Positions 24,277-32,630 of a stretch of 38,084 nt of DNA are shown here, in pieces (the stretch's first letter is position 1; each line of letters starts with the position of its first letter). The stretch lies in the NCBI RefSeq assembly GCF_022414595.1, contig NZ_JADWYO010000058.1, forward strand, positions 1-38,084, read 5' to 3'. Source of the stretch: Streptomyces sp. MUM 203J (lineage in GTDB: Bacteria; Actinomycetota; Actinomycetes; Streptomycetales; Streptomycetaceae). The position numbers and the translations under genes are program-made. The notes beneath the pieces are model-generated. The model did no database searches. It was given only the letters and a program-made list of their open reading frames with translations, and was not told the origin of the DNA.

Positions 24277-25182
24277 GTGTCCTCCCTTTCCGTACGTCCC
24301 GGCCGCCGCGCCTTAGTCGCCTCGGGTGCGGCTGCCGCTTTCACCCTCGCCGTGGGGGCGCCCGGTGCCGCTCAGGCCGCCGCGCCGCGCGGGGCTGCGG
24401 GCCGGCTGCGCGCGCTGGAGCGGAAGCACGGCGCCCGGCTCGGGGCGTTCGCGTACGACACGGGCACGGGACGGGTGGTCGCCCACCGCGCCGGTGAGAC
24501 CTTCCCCATGTGCTCGCTGTTCAAGACGGTCGCCGTCGCCGCCGTGCTGCGGGACCTGGACCGGGACGGGGAGTTCCTGGCACGGCGGCTGCACTTCACG
24601 TCCGAGGAGGCCGAACGGTCGGGCTGGGCTCCCGTGACCCGGGAGCATGTGGACGAGGGCATGACCGTCGCCGGGCTGTGCGACGCCGCGATCCGGTACA
24701 GCGACAACCTGGCGGCGAACCTGCTGCTGCGGGAGCTGGGCGGGCCGACGGCCGTGACCCGGTTCTGCCGTTCCGTCGGGGACGGCACGACCCGGCTGGA
24801 CCGCTGGGAGCCCGCGCTGAACTCGGCCGAGCCGTGGCGGGAGACCGACACCACGTCGCCTTGCGCCGTCGGCCGGATGTACGCGCGGCTCGTCCTGGGG
24901 GATCTGCTGGACCCGGGGGACCGGGAGCGGCTGACGGGCTGGCTGCTCGGCAACACGACGAGCCGTGACCGGTTCCGGGCGGGGCTGCCGGGTGACTGGG
25001 TGCTGGCGGACAAGACGGGTGGCGGGAAGTACGGCACGAACAACGACGCGGGCATCGCGTGGCCGCCGGGACGACCGCCGGTGGTGCTGGCCGTGATGAC
25101 GACGAAGCGGGCTGCTGACGCGCCGGGTGACGACCCGCTGGTCGCCGAGGCGGCGCGGATCCTGGCGGGAGCGCTGGGCTAG
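24277..25182 (+). CDS. Class A serine beta-lactamase
   Basis: 301 aa from GTG 24277, with an AAAGGGG ribosome binding site at 6-nt spacing. The signal peptide has a twin-arginine-like GRRALVASG and ends around AQAAAP, so export, possibly by Tat, is likely. All class A motifs are present: Ser80-x-x-Lys83 (CSLFK), Ser142-Asp143-Asn144, Glu178-x3-Asn182 (EPALN, the omega-loop Glu166 and Asn170) and Lys246-Thr-Gly. A Cys precedes the active Ser (Cys79), as in some carbapenemases, but the usual partner position after KTG is Gly. It hydrolyses beta-lactams outside the membrane; spectrum cannot be read from sequence. No adjacent blaI/blaR-type or LysR-type regulator gene is seen. Confidence 0.95.
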   Translation: MSSLSVRPGRRALVASGAAAAFTLAVGAPGAAQAAAPRGAAGRLRALERKHGARLGAFAYDTGTGRVVAHRAGETFPMCSLFKTVAVAAVLRDLDRDGEFLARRLHFTSEEAERSGWAPVTREHVDEGMTVAGLCDAAIRYSDNLAANLLLRELGGPTAVTRFCRSVGDGTTRLDRWEPALNSAEPWRETDTTSPCAVGRMYARLVLGDLLDPGDRERLTGWLLGNTTSRDRFRAGLPGDWVLADKTGGGKYGTNNDAGIAWPPGRPPVVLAVMTTKRAADAPGDDPLVAEAARILAGALG

Positions 25183-25213
25183 CGCCTCCGGCGGTTCCTT
25201 CCCCGGCTTCCCG

Positions 25214-25265
25214 CGAGGGGCTCCGCCCACGGGCGCCCGCGTCGCGTCCGGGAGGCAGCCCCTCG
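25214..25265. terminator. Candidate bidirectional terminator
   Basis: CGAGGGGCT (25214-25222) and AGCCCCTCG (25257-25265) are perfect inverted 9-mers in the 143-nt gap between the converging beta-lactamase and MetS-like genes; the spacer itself is G/C-rich and may fold further. Confidence 0.5.
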
Positions 25266-25325
25266 GAGGAAGAGATTGAGGGACCGGGGGCCGGGGCACG
25301 GGCAGCGGCCCCGCCCCTCCCCCGC

Positions 25326-25463
25326 CTACTCCGCGGACTCGACCCCCGGCGGCCAGGGCTCCGGCTCGTCCGGGTGGGAGCGCAGTCGAAGGATCGCGGC
25401 GACGAGGCCGCCCCAGACGATCGCGATGGCGATGATCATCATGACGATGGCGCCTGCGGACAT
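25326..25463 (-). CDS. metS: MetS-like small subunit of NSS amino-acid transporter
   Basis: 45 aa from ATG 25461-25463, overlapping the symporter stop by one base (TGATG). One N-terminal membrane helix (AIVMMIIAIAIVWGGLVAAI) is followed by a short polar tail rich in Pro and acidic residues (PDEPEPWPP). Size, layout and place directly after an NSS transporter fit the methionine/alanine importer small-subunit family; in Corynebacterium glutamicum MetS is needed for MetP activity. The role is inferred from that pair. Confidence 0.8.
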   Translation of the reverse strand: MSAGAIVMMIIAIAIVWGGLVAAILRLRSHPDEPEPWPPGVESAE

Positions 25464-27010
25464 CACGGCTCCTTCCGGTGGTGGGCTTCCCGGTCGGCCG
25501 GGGACTCCATGTCGAGGTCGATGTCCTCGCCCCCGGCCTTCCAGTGGACGAGGGTGAGGAGCACCCCGACGACGAGCGCCCCGGCGGCGATGCTCCAGCC
25601 CCAGGCGAGGAGGAAGCCGGTCGAGTAACCGCCGTAGTTCTCGTCGAACTCCTGGATCAGGCTGTCGACCATCATCCAGCCCAGCACCAGCGGGGTGATG
25701 ACGCCGAGGCAGATCCGCCACCAGTGGCCGAGGCGGATCGCTGAGGTCTCGTCGGCGTTCGCCTGGAGCATGGGCAGGGCCCGGAGCACCCAGGCGATGA
25801 CGACGAGGGCGACCAGCGCGGCGAGGGCGATGCCGTACTGGTTGATGAAGTGGTCGGCGGCGTCGAGGACGTAGAGCCCGCTGTCGGTCGGGTAGAGCAG
25901 GATCGACGCGAGCGCGACGAGGCCGCCGACGCCGAACACGGCCGGCATCCGGCGCATGCCGGTCCTGTCCTGCACTGCGGAGACGACGACCTGCACGATC
26001 GAGATGAGCGACGACAGACCGGCGATCACCAGCGAGAGGAAGAAGACGACCCCGAAGAGGCTGCCGAGCGGCATCTCGTTGATGACGGTCGGGAAGGCGA
26101 CGAACGCGAGCCCCAGGCCGGAGCTGGCGACGTCGCTGACGGGCACTCCGGCGCTGGTGGCCATGAAACCGAGGGTGGCGAAGACACCGATGCCCGCCAG
26201 GATCTCGAAGGAGCTGTTGGCGAAGCCGGCGACCATCGCGGAGCCGGTGAGGTCGGCGCGGCGCCGCAGGTAGGAGGCATAGGTGACCATGATGCCGAAG
26301 CCGATGGACAGGGAGAAGAAGATCTGTCCGTAGGCCGCGACCCACACACTGCCGTTGCCGAGTTCCGACCAGTCGGGGGAGAACAGCGCGTCGAGGCCGG
26401 TGCCCGCGCCTTCGAGGGTGAGGGAGCGGATGACGAGGGCGGCGAAGAAGACGATGAGGAGCGGGATGAAGATCTTGTTGGCCCGCTCGATGCCGCGACG
26501 GACGCCGAACGCGAGGATCACGAGCACGACGACCCACACGGCGACGAGCGGCCAGAGCACCCCGGGGACGTAGGAGGAGGGGGCGCCGGGCGCGGGGGCC
26601 ACCTTGAGGAACGTGCCGAAGAGGAAGCCCTCGGGGTCGGCGCCCCACTGGCGCCCGACGGAGAAGCCGACGTACCGGACCGCCCAGGCGAGGATGAGCG
26701 CGTAGTACGTCGCGATGACGAGGCTGACCACGACCTGCCACCAGCCGAGGACCTCGGCGGGGCGGGCCATCTGCCGCAGCGCGGCGGGCGGGGACATGCG
26801 GTACTTGCGGCCGATCGCGTACTCCATGATCAGCAGCGGGATGCCGGCGGTGAGGAGTGCGACCAGGTAGGGCAGGAGGAAGGCCCCTCCGCCGTTCTCG
26901 TAGGCGACGGCCGGAAAGCGCCAGATGTTGCCGAGTCCGATGGCGGAGCCGATCGCGGCCAGCAGGAATCCGGTGCGCGTGGCCCATTGTTCACGTGGCT
27001 GCTGGGTCAT
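25463..27010 (-). CDS. Neurotransmitter:sodium symporter (NSS) family amino-acid transporter, MetP-like
   Basis: 515 aa from ATG 27008-27010. The unwound first helix has the NSS signature GSAIGLGNIWRFP (21-33) and NGGGAF (40-44), which form the Na+ and substrate sites. About twelve membrane helices follow, with FFSLSIGFGIMVTYASY (helix 6 substrate contacts) and SSLISIVQVVV (helix 8). The C-terminus is charged and cytoplasmic. It is a sodium-coupled uptake system, probably for methionine or alanine given the MetS-like partner. The minus-strand pair is bounded by the beta-lactamase on one side and an antiporter on the other. Confidence 0.93.
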   Translation of the reverse strand: MTQQPREQWATRTGFLLAAIGSAIGLGNIWRFPAVAYENGGGAFLLPYLVALLTAGIPLLIMEYAIGRKYRMSPPAALRQMARPAEVLGWWQVVVSLVIATYYALILAWAVRYVGFSVGRQWGADPEGFLFGTFLKVAPAPGAPSSYVPGVLWPLVAVWVVVLVILAFGVRRGIERANKIFIPLLIVFFAALVIRSLTLEGAGTGLDALFSPDWSELGNGSVWVAAYGQIFFSLSIGFGIMVTYASYLRRRADLTGSAMVAGFANSSFEILAGIGVFATLGFMATSAGVPVSDVASSGLGLAFVAFPTVINEMPLGSLFGVVFFLSLVIAGLSSLISIVQVVVSAVQDRTGMRRMPAVFGVGGLVALASILLYPTDSGLYVLDAADHFINQYGIALAALVALVVIAWVLRALPMLQANADETSAIRLGHWWRICLGVITPLVLGWMMVDSLIQEFDENYGGYSTGFLLAWGWSIAAGALVVGVLLTLVHWKAGGEDIDLDMESPADREAHHRKEP

Positions 27011-27337
27011 GTGGAGTCCTTGGGGTCGTGTACGCCGCGGATCTGACCTGTGGGCACGTTAACCCGGTACGAGGCGGACGGCGCGGTGAGATCGAGCCGT
27101 ATGCCACGGATGTGCGGGACCGGGGCGGCCGGGGCTGACGGGCCGTCGGCCGTGAGCAGCTGCCAGCGAGAACCAGCCAGTGGCCGAAATGAGACGCTCC
27201 CCGGCCGTGGGGGCGGGCGGGGCGTCGGCTAGATTTCCGGGTCGCGGCAGTGCGTGCGGATACGGCCCCGTCGGAGGGGCGGTCCGGGCGGCGGGCCGTG
27301 AGAGAACCGTCGTCGCTGATCGGGGGAAGTCACACCC
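27011..27337. other. Divergent intergenic region
   Basis: 327 nt between the divergent NSS transporter and antiporter genes. It must hold both promoters, but no confident -35/-10 pair was picked out. Overlapping frames here lack ribosome binding sites. A GGGGGAAG ribosome binding site for the antiporter lies near 27320-27328. Confidence 0.5.
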
Positions 27338-28645
27338 ATGGTGCTGGTCGCTGTCTTCGGAGCCGCGCTGCTCATCGCGGTGCTGCTCTCCGGGCTCGCC
27401 GCCCGGACCGTCCTGTCCACGTCGTTCCTGTTCCTCGTCGGCGGCGCGCTCGTCAGCGACGGCTTCCTGGGGCTCATTCACATCACTCCGGACAGCGAGA
27501 TCGTGGCGGTCACCGCCGATCTGGCGCTGTTCGCCGTGCTGTTCACGGACGGCACGCACGTGTCGTTCCCCAAGCTGAAGCAGAACTGGAAGAACCCGGC
27601 ACGGGCGCTGGGGCTGGGCATGCCGATCGCACTGGTCGGCATGGCCCTGATCACCCATTTCCTGGTCGGTCTCGACTGGACCACGTCCTTCCTGGTCGGC
27701 GCGGTGCTGGCACCGACCGACCCGGTGTTCGCCTCCGCGATCATCGGCAGGAAGGAGGTGCCGTCGAAGCTGCGGCAGCTGCTGAACGTGGAGAGCGGCA
27801 TCAACGACGGGCTGGCGCTGCCGGTCGTGCTGGTCCTCATCGCGGCGGCCGGGCCGACGGCGAGCGGCCAGGCGGACATGTCGTACGGTGCCATCGCGCT
27901 GGAGCTCGGGCTCGGCCTGGTGCTCGGTGTGGTGCTGCCGCTGCTCGTCAACGCGCTGGTTCGGTTCCGGCTGCTGGGGGCGGAGCCCAAGCTGCAGCCG
28001 CTGCTGCCGCTGGCGATCGGGGTGCTGCTGTACGCGGTCTGCCATCTGACGCACGCGAACCCGTACCTGGCGGCGTTCTCGGCGGGCGCGGTGCTGGCGG
28101 CGGTCTCGCCGGAGGCGAGCAAGGCGTTCGCGCCGCTGGGCGAGGCGCTGGCGGAGCTGGCGAAGTTCGCGGCGCTGCTGGTGTTCGGCGCACTGCTGAC
28201 GCCGCAGCTGTTCGGTGACCTGTCGTTCGGCGGATACGTGGCGGTGGTGCTGGCGATCGTGCTGATCCGTCCGGCGTCCATGCTGCTCTCGCTCGTCGGG
28301 ACGCGCTTCGACCGGCGGGAGCGGCTGGTCGCGGCCTGGTTCGGTCCGAAGGGCTTCGCGTCGGTCGTGTACGGGCTGCTGGTCTTCCAGGCCGGGATCC
28401 CGAACGGCCAGGAGGCGTACACGCTGATCGCGGTGTGCATCGCGTTCTCGATCATCGCGCACAGCAGCACGGACGTGCCGATCGCGAAGCTGTTCCATGT
28501 GGAGAACCTGGCGGGCATCCCTTCGGACGACGACGATCAGGACGCGCGGCCGACGCGGGATGCTGCGGCCGACGGCCCCCCGGAAAAAGTCCGGGCCACT
28601 GTGCCGGCCCATTCGGGCGGCGGCGAGGGCGCCGCGCGTCCATGA
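27338..28645 (+). CDS. CPA1-type Na+(K+)/H+ antiporter
   Basis: 435 aa from ATG 27338. About twelve apolar helices are followed by a hydrophilic tail of about 45 residues (from SDDDDQD). The exchanger core shows GAVLAPTDPVFAS (Thr127-Asp-Pro, the unwound helix) and NVESGINDGLALP, whose Asn156-Asp157 pair is the ion-binding motif of electroneutral CPA1 exchangers. FFxP-like GPKGFASVVYGLL near residue 335 is also typical. There is no C-terminal TrkA or cyclic-nucleotide domain. It exports Na+ or K+ against protons for pH and ion balance. It is monocistronic and followed by a hairpin. Confidence 0.92.
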   Translation: MVLVAVFGAALLIAVLLSGLAARTVLSTSFLFLVGGALVSDGFLGLIHITPDSEIVAVTADLALFAVLFTDGTHVSFPKLKQNWKNPARALGLGMPIALVGMALITHFLVGLDWTTSFLVGAVLAPTDPVFASAIIGRKEVPSKLRQLLNVESGINDGLALPVVLVLIAAAGPTASGQADMSYGAIALELGLGLVLGVVLPLLVNALVRFRLLGAEPKLQPLLPLAIGVLLYAVCHLTHANPYLAAFSAGAVLAAVSPEASKAFAPLGEALAELAKFAALLVFGALLTPQLFGDLSFGGYVAVVLAIVLIRPASMLLSLVGTRFDRRERLVAAWFGPKGFASVVYGLLVFQAGIPNGQEAYTLIAVCIAFSIIAHSSTDVPIAKLFHVENLAGIPSDDDDQDARPTRDAAADGPPEKVRATVPAHSGGGEGAARP

Positions 28646-28690
28646 TGGTCGGTGACAGCGTTCTGTACGCGGTCGCGTAGCCGCCCGGGT

Positions 28691-28709
28691 CCGCCCGGAA
28701 TCCGGGCGG
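28691..28709. terminator. Terminator hairpin after the antiporter gene
   Basis: CCGCCCGG (28691-28698), loop AAT, CCGGGCGG (28702-28709): a perfect 8-bp G/C stem 46 nt after the antiporter stop and 32 nt before the HAD gene. No T-tract follows, as usual in this genus. Confidence 0.7.
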
Positions 28710-28740
28710 GCGCGCTGCGGGCGACGGGAGGAGACGCCCC

Positions 28741-29652
28741 ATGACGGCACGTACGGCCCGCAGCCCGGCTCTTCCCGCGCTGCGGGGCGTACGTGCCGTC
28801 GTGTTCGACACGGACGGGGTCGTCACCGATTCGGCACGGGTCCACGCAGCGGCGTGGAAGGCGGCGTCCGACGCGTTCCTGGAGGGGCTGCCGGGAAGCC
28901 CGCAGCGCCCGTTCGACGAGGTCGACGACTACCTGCGCCATGTGGACGGGCGTTCCCGCCGAGACGGTGCGGCGTCCTTCCTGGCTTCCCGCGGGCTGCC
29001 GCCGGAGGCCCGGGTGGTGGAGGCCCTCGCGGCCGACAAGGACCGGCGTTTCACGGCACGGCTGCGGGAACAAGGAGCGGAAGCGTTCCCCGGTACGGTC
29101 CGGCTGCTGCGGGCCCTGCGGGACGCGGGGGTGCCGCTGGCCGCCGCGTCGGCGTCCCGGCACGCGCGGGAGCTGCTGGAGCGGGCGGGGGTGCTGGACC
29201 TGTTCGCGGCCCTCGTGGACGGCGTGGAGGCCGCCCGCCTGGACCTCCCCGGCAAACCGGACCCGGCCCTGTTCCTTGAGGCGGCCCGCCGCCTGGGCGA
29301 ACCGCCGGGGCGCTGCGCGGTCGTGGAGGATGCCCTGGCGGGTGTGGAGGCGGGCCACCGCGGAGGCTTCGCCCTGGTGGTGGGCGTGGACCGCACGGCG
29401 ACCCCGGCCACGGCGACCGCCCTGGCCCGGCACGGAGCGGACGTGGTCGTACAGGACCTGGCGGAACTCCTGGACGACGCCGGGCCGCCGCCCCCGTCCG
29501 GAACCGCGGGCCCCCGTGCCGCTCCCGTGCCCCCGGACCCGGCTCAGGCCGCCGACCGGCCGGAGGGCCCACGCCGCCCGGCAGGCGGCGAAGGCGGCGG
29601 GGAGTCCGGCGGGGGCACGCCCCGCGCGATGAGCGGGGGCGGTCCGGTGTGA
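28741..29652 (+). CDS. HAD hydrolase, beta-phosphoglucomutase-like
   Basis: 303 aa from ATG 28741. Motif I is VFDTDGVVTDS with nucleophile Asp23 and acid/base Asp25; the cap domain (about 30-105) is helical; motif II Ser137 (AASAS), motif III Lys172 in GKPDP, and motif IV Glu196-Asp197 in VVEDALAG complete the set. The acid/base Asp25 and cap fit beta-phosphoglucomutase (beta-glucose 1-phosphate to glucose 6-phosphate). The last 55 or so residues are a Pro/Gly/Ala-rich tail absent from typical homologues. The stop overlaps the GH65 start (GTGA), a pairing also seen in Mycobacterium tuberculosis Rv3400-Rv3401, so the two enzymes probably act in sequence. Confidence 0.9.
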   Translation: MTARTARSPALPALRGVRAVVFDTDGVVTDSARVHAAAWKAASDAFLEGLPGSPQRPFDEVDDYLRHVDGRSRRDGAASFLASRGLPPEARVVEALAADKDRRFTARLREQGAEAFPGTVRLLRALRDAGVPLAAASASRHARELLERAGVLDLFAALVDGVEAARLDLPGKPDPALFLEAARRLGEPPGRCAVVEDALAGVEAGHRGGFALVVGVDRTATPATATALARHGADVVVQDLAELLDDAGPPPPSGTAGPRAAPVPPDPAQAADRPEGPRRPAGGEGGGESGGGTPRAMSGGGPV

Positions 29653-32093
29653 ACTCGTGGACGTGGGGGTTCGAGGGGTACGCCGGGGAGCGGGAGAGCC
29701 TGCGGGAGGCGCTCTGCACCCTGGGGAACGGCTACTTCGCCACACGCGGCGCCCTTCCCGAGTGCGAGGCCGACGGGACGCACTATCCGGGGACGTACGC
29801 GGCCGGGTGCTACAACCGGCTGGTGTCGGAGGTCGCGGGGCGGCGGGTCGAGAACGAGGACCTGGTGAACCTGCCCAACTGGCTGCCCGTGCGCTACCGC
29901 GTGGCCGACGAGCCGGAGCACGGACTGGGCCCGGGGCCGTGGCTGACGCCCGCACACGAGTCCCTCACCGACCACGCGCTCTCCCTGGACCTCCGGTGCG
30001 GCACCCTTGAGCGGCACACCTGGTACGAGGACGACGACGGGCGCAGGCTGTCGGTGCGGCAGCTGCGACTGGTTCACATGGGTGATCCGCACCTCGCGGT
30101 GCTGCGCAGCGAGTTCACCGCGGAGAACTGGGCGGGCGCCCTGGACGTCGAGGCGGAGCTGGACGGCGCCGTCGCCAACACCGGCGTGAAGCGCTACCGG
30201 CAGCTGTCGCACCGGCACCTGGAGCACGTGGAGACCGGCGAGGCCGCCGGGCACCGGGTGTGGCTGGGGTGCCGCACCAGCGCGTCGGGCATCCGCATCG
30301 GGATGGCCGCCCGGACCGTCGTCCTGGAGGGCCTGGGCGTGGAGACCGGGGAGGCGGCCGAGGCCCCGGTGCTTCCGGTGCGGCACGGCGACCGCCGCGT
30401 GACGCAGCGGTTCCGGCTGACGCTGCTGCCGGGCGCGACCGTCGTCGTCGACAAGGTGGTGGCCCTGCACACCTCACGCGACCCGGCCGTCTCCGACCCG
30501 CTGCACGCGGCCGTGGACCGGGTGGACCGGGCACCCGGCTTCGAGCGGCTGCTGGAAGCGCACCGGACGGCCTGGCAGCAGCTGTGGCGGCGCGCCGAGG
30601 TGGACGTGCCGGACCACGCGGGCCGCGTCCTGCGGCTGCACCTGTTCCACGTGCTCCAGACGCTGTCGCCGCACACGGCGGACCTGGACGTGGGAGTGCC
30701 CGCGCGGGGGCTGCACGGGGAGGCGTACCGGGGGCACGTCTTCTGGGACGAGCTGTTCGTGCTGCCCTATCTGAACCTGCATTTCCCGGAGGTCTCCCGG
30801 GCCCTGCTCGGCTACCGGCACCGGCGCCTGGAGCGGGCCCGGTTCAACGCCCGGGACGCGGGCCGGGCGGGCGCCCTGTACCCGTGGCAGAGCGGCAGCG
30901 ACGGCCGCGAGGAGACCCAGCAGCTGCACCTCAACCCCCGGTCGGGGCGCTGGCTGCCGGACCACTCGCACCTCCAGCACCATGTGAACTCGGCCGTCGC
31001 GTTCAACGTGTGGCGTTACTGGGAGGCGACCGGGGACGACGAGTTCCTGCACACCAAAGGCGCCGAGATGCTGCTGGAGGTCGCCCGCTTCTGGGCGGAC
31101 AAGGCGGCGTACGACGACGCGCTCGACCGCTACCGGATCCGGGGCGTGCTGGGCCCCGACGAGTACCACGACGCGTACCCGGGAGCGAAGCAGCCGGGCC
31201 TGGACGACAACGCCTACACGAACGTGATGGCGGCCTGGGTGCTGGCGCGGGCCCTGGAGCTGATGGAGGAACTGCCGGACCCCCGGCGCCGGGAGCTGGC
31301 GGAGCGGATCGGGCTGCACCACAGCGAGCTGGCGCTGTGGGAGGACGTGTCGCGCCGCCTCCATGTGCCGTTCCACAACGGGGTGATCAGCCAGTTCCAC
31401 GGCTACGGGGAGCTGGCTGAGCTGGACTGGAACGGGCTGCGGCACCGGTACGGCGACATCCGTCGGCTGGACCGGATCCTGGAGGCGGAGGACGACACCG
31501 TCAACCGGTACCAGGCGTCCAAGCAGGCCGATGTGCTGATGCTGGGCTATCTGTTCTCGCCGGGCGAACTGCGGGGGCTGTTGCGGCGGCTGGGCCACGT
31601 CCTGGACGACGAGATGTGGTGGCGGACCGTCGACTACTACCTGCGGCGCACCAGCCACGGCTCGACGCTGAGCGGTCTGGTGCACGGATGGGTGCTGGCC
31701 CGGGTACGGCGGGCGGAGGCGTGGGAGTTCTGCCAGGAGACCCTGGAGTCGGACATCGCGGACCTGCACCGCGGGACGACCGGCGAGGGCATCCACCTGG
31801 GGGCGATGGCGGGGACGCTCGACCTGGTGCAGCGCGGGCTGACCGGGCTCGACACACGGGCCGGGGTGCTGCGGCTGGACCCGGTGCCGCTGCCGGAGCT
31901 GTCGGAGTACGACTTCACGCTGCGGTTCCACGGGCACTGGGGGGTGCGGCTGCGGATGCGGCCGGGCAGCCTGCACGTGTCCGTGCCGGACTCGGGTGTG
32001 CTGCCGCTGGACATTGAACTGCCGGGGCGGTCGGTGTCGATCGACCCGGGCCGGGCCGCGACGCTGGACCTGCCGGAACCCCCGGAGGGGTGA
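29649..32093 (+). CDS. Glycoside hydrolase family 65 disaccharide phosphorylase
   Basis: 814 aa from GTG 29649, four-base overlap with the HAD gene. The N-terminal beta-sandwich (about 1-270), linker and (alpha/alpha)6 barrel (about 320-700) and C-terminal beta-domain are in family order. GLHGEAYRGHVFWDEL (354-369) and LGPDEYHDAY with the general acid Glu505 define GH65; YQASKQADVLMLGYLF follows. GH65 enzymes phosphorolyse maltose, trehalose, kojibiose or nigerose, giving beta-glucose 1-phosphate that the coupled mutase can use. A few actinobacterial members act as phosphate-requiring trehalases, so the sugar is open. Length is normal. Confidence 0.93.
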   Translation: MNSWTWGFEGYAGERESLREALCTLGNGYFATRGALPECEADGTHYPGTYAAGCYNRLVSEVAGRRVENEDLVNLPNWLPVRYRVADEPEHGLGPGPWLTPAHESLTDHALSLDLRCGTLERHTWYEDDDGRRLSVRQLRLVHMGDPHLAVLRSEFTAENWAGALDVEAELDGAVANTGVKRYRQLSHRHLEHVETGEAAGHRVWLGCRTSASGIRIGMAARTVVLEGLGVETGEAAEAPVLPVRHGDRRVTQRFRLTLLPGATVVVDKVVALHTSRDPAVSDPLHAAVDRVDRAPGFERLLEAHRTAWQQLWRRAEVDVPDHAGRVLRLHLFHVLQTLSPHTADLDVGVPARGLHGEAYRGHVFWDELFVLPYLNLHFPEVSRALLGYRHRRLERARFNARDAGRAGALYPWQSGSDGREETQQLHLNPRSGRWLPDHSHLQHHVNSAVAFNVWRYWEATGDDEFLHTKGAEMLLEVARFWADKAAYDDALDRYRIRGVLGPDEYHDAYPGAKQPGLDDNAYTNVMAAWVLARALELMEELPDPRRRELAERIGLHHSELALWEDVSRRLHVPFHNGVISQFHGYGELAELDWNGLRHRYGDIRRLDRILEAEDDTVNRYQASKQADVLMLGYLFSPGELRGLLRRLGHVLDDEMWWRTVDYYLRRTSHGSTLSGLVHGWVLARVRRAEAWEFCQETLESDIADLHRGTTGEGIHLGAMAGTLDLVQRGLTGLDTRAGVLRLDPVPLPELSEYDFTLRFHGHWGVRLRMRPGSLHVSVPDSGVLPLDIELPGRSVSIDPGRAATLDLPEPPEG

Positions 32094-32252
32094 GACGGGG
32101 CGGCGCTGTGGCCACCCGGAGCGGTGGCAGGGGGGCGGGAAACGGGAGCCGGGCGTCGTTCTGCGCACCTGTGATCCGTCGTGTCCCGGACGTCACAACG
32201 TCAACACGCGTACTCACACGCGTCAAATGAGGCGGCGGAGGGCGCGACAGGG

Positions 32253-32293
32253 GGCGCTCGGCTGGGTAGTTGGCTCCATGACGTTGGAGCGCC
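32253..32293. terminator. Nested inverted repeats after GH65 gene
   Basis: GGCGCTC (32253-32259) can pair with GAGCGCC (32287-32293), while GCTCCA (32273-32278) can pair with TGGAGC (32285-32290). The two stems compete for the same right arm. They lie between the GH65 stop and the iron box and may end the upstream transcript. Confidence 0.4.
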
Positions 32294-32317
32294 GCCTCCC
32301 AACCCCTTGATCCGTCT

Positions 32318-32336
32318 TCAGGTTAGGCTAACCTAA
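32318..32336. promoter_or_regulatory. Iron box (DmdR/DtxR-type operator)
   Basis: The 19-nt site TCAGGTTAGGCTAACCTAA matches the Streptomyces iron-box consensus (TTAGGTTAGGCTCACCTAA) at 17 positions, with a 15-bp perfect palindrome at 32320-32334. DmdR proteins with Fe2+ bind such sites and repress siderophore genes when iron is ample. It stands about 60 nt before the first ORF of the siderophore operon. TTGATC (32307-32312) and TAACCT (32329-32334) could be the -35 and -10, in which case the operator covers the promoter; these two are weak matches. Confidence 0.9.
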
Positions 32337-32396
32337 CCTCTCGTGTGCCGGGGGCGAAGAGCGCGACCTCCGCACGACGACCGAAGGGCGTCCGCC

Positions 32397-32630
32397 ATGC
32401 CGAACGGTGCGCTGCGCGCCGAGCTACTAGAGCGACAGAAGCGACGCGAGTCCTCCGCCCGTACCTACGCCGGCACCCTCCCCGTGGCTCCCGCGCACGC
32501 CGCCGGGGCGGTCGTCACCGGGGCCGACGGACGCACCTACCCGGACCGCCTGTCCGGCGCCGTCCTCGGCGACGAGCAGGCCGACGCGGTCCTGGAGCGG
32601 CTGGCGGCGGCACTGGAGGACGTCCGGTGA
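32397..32630 (+). pseudogene. Internally deleted diaminobutyrate aminotransferase remnant (77 aa)
   Basis: From ATG 32397 the frame gives 77 aa. Residues about 8-56 (LLERQKRRESSARTY, LPVAP, GADGRTYPDRLSGA) follow the N-terminus of class III 2,4-diaminobutyrate:2-oxoglutarate aminotransferases (DatA, RhbA: RQ--ES--R-Y---LP----A-G--V-D--G--Y-D-L-GAG). Residues about 57-77 (LGDEQADAVLERLAAALEDV) look like the extreme C-terminus of the same family. The 350 or so residues between, including the PLP lysine and substrate site, are missing, so it cannot be an aminotransferase. The frame is intact and its TGA overlaps the decarboxylase GTG (GTGA), so translational coupling persists. It might now act as a leader ORF. 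Confidence 0.7.
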
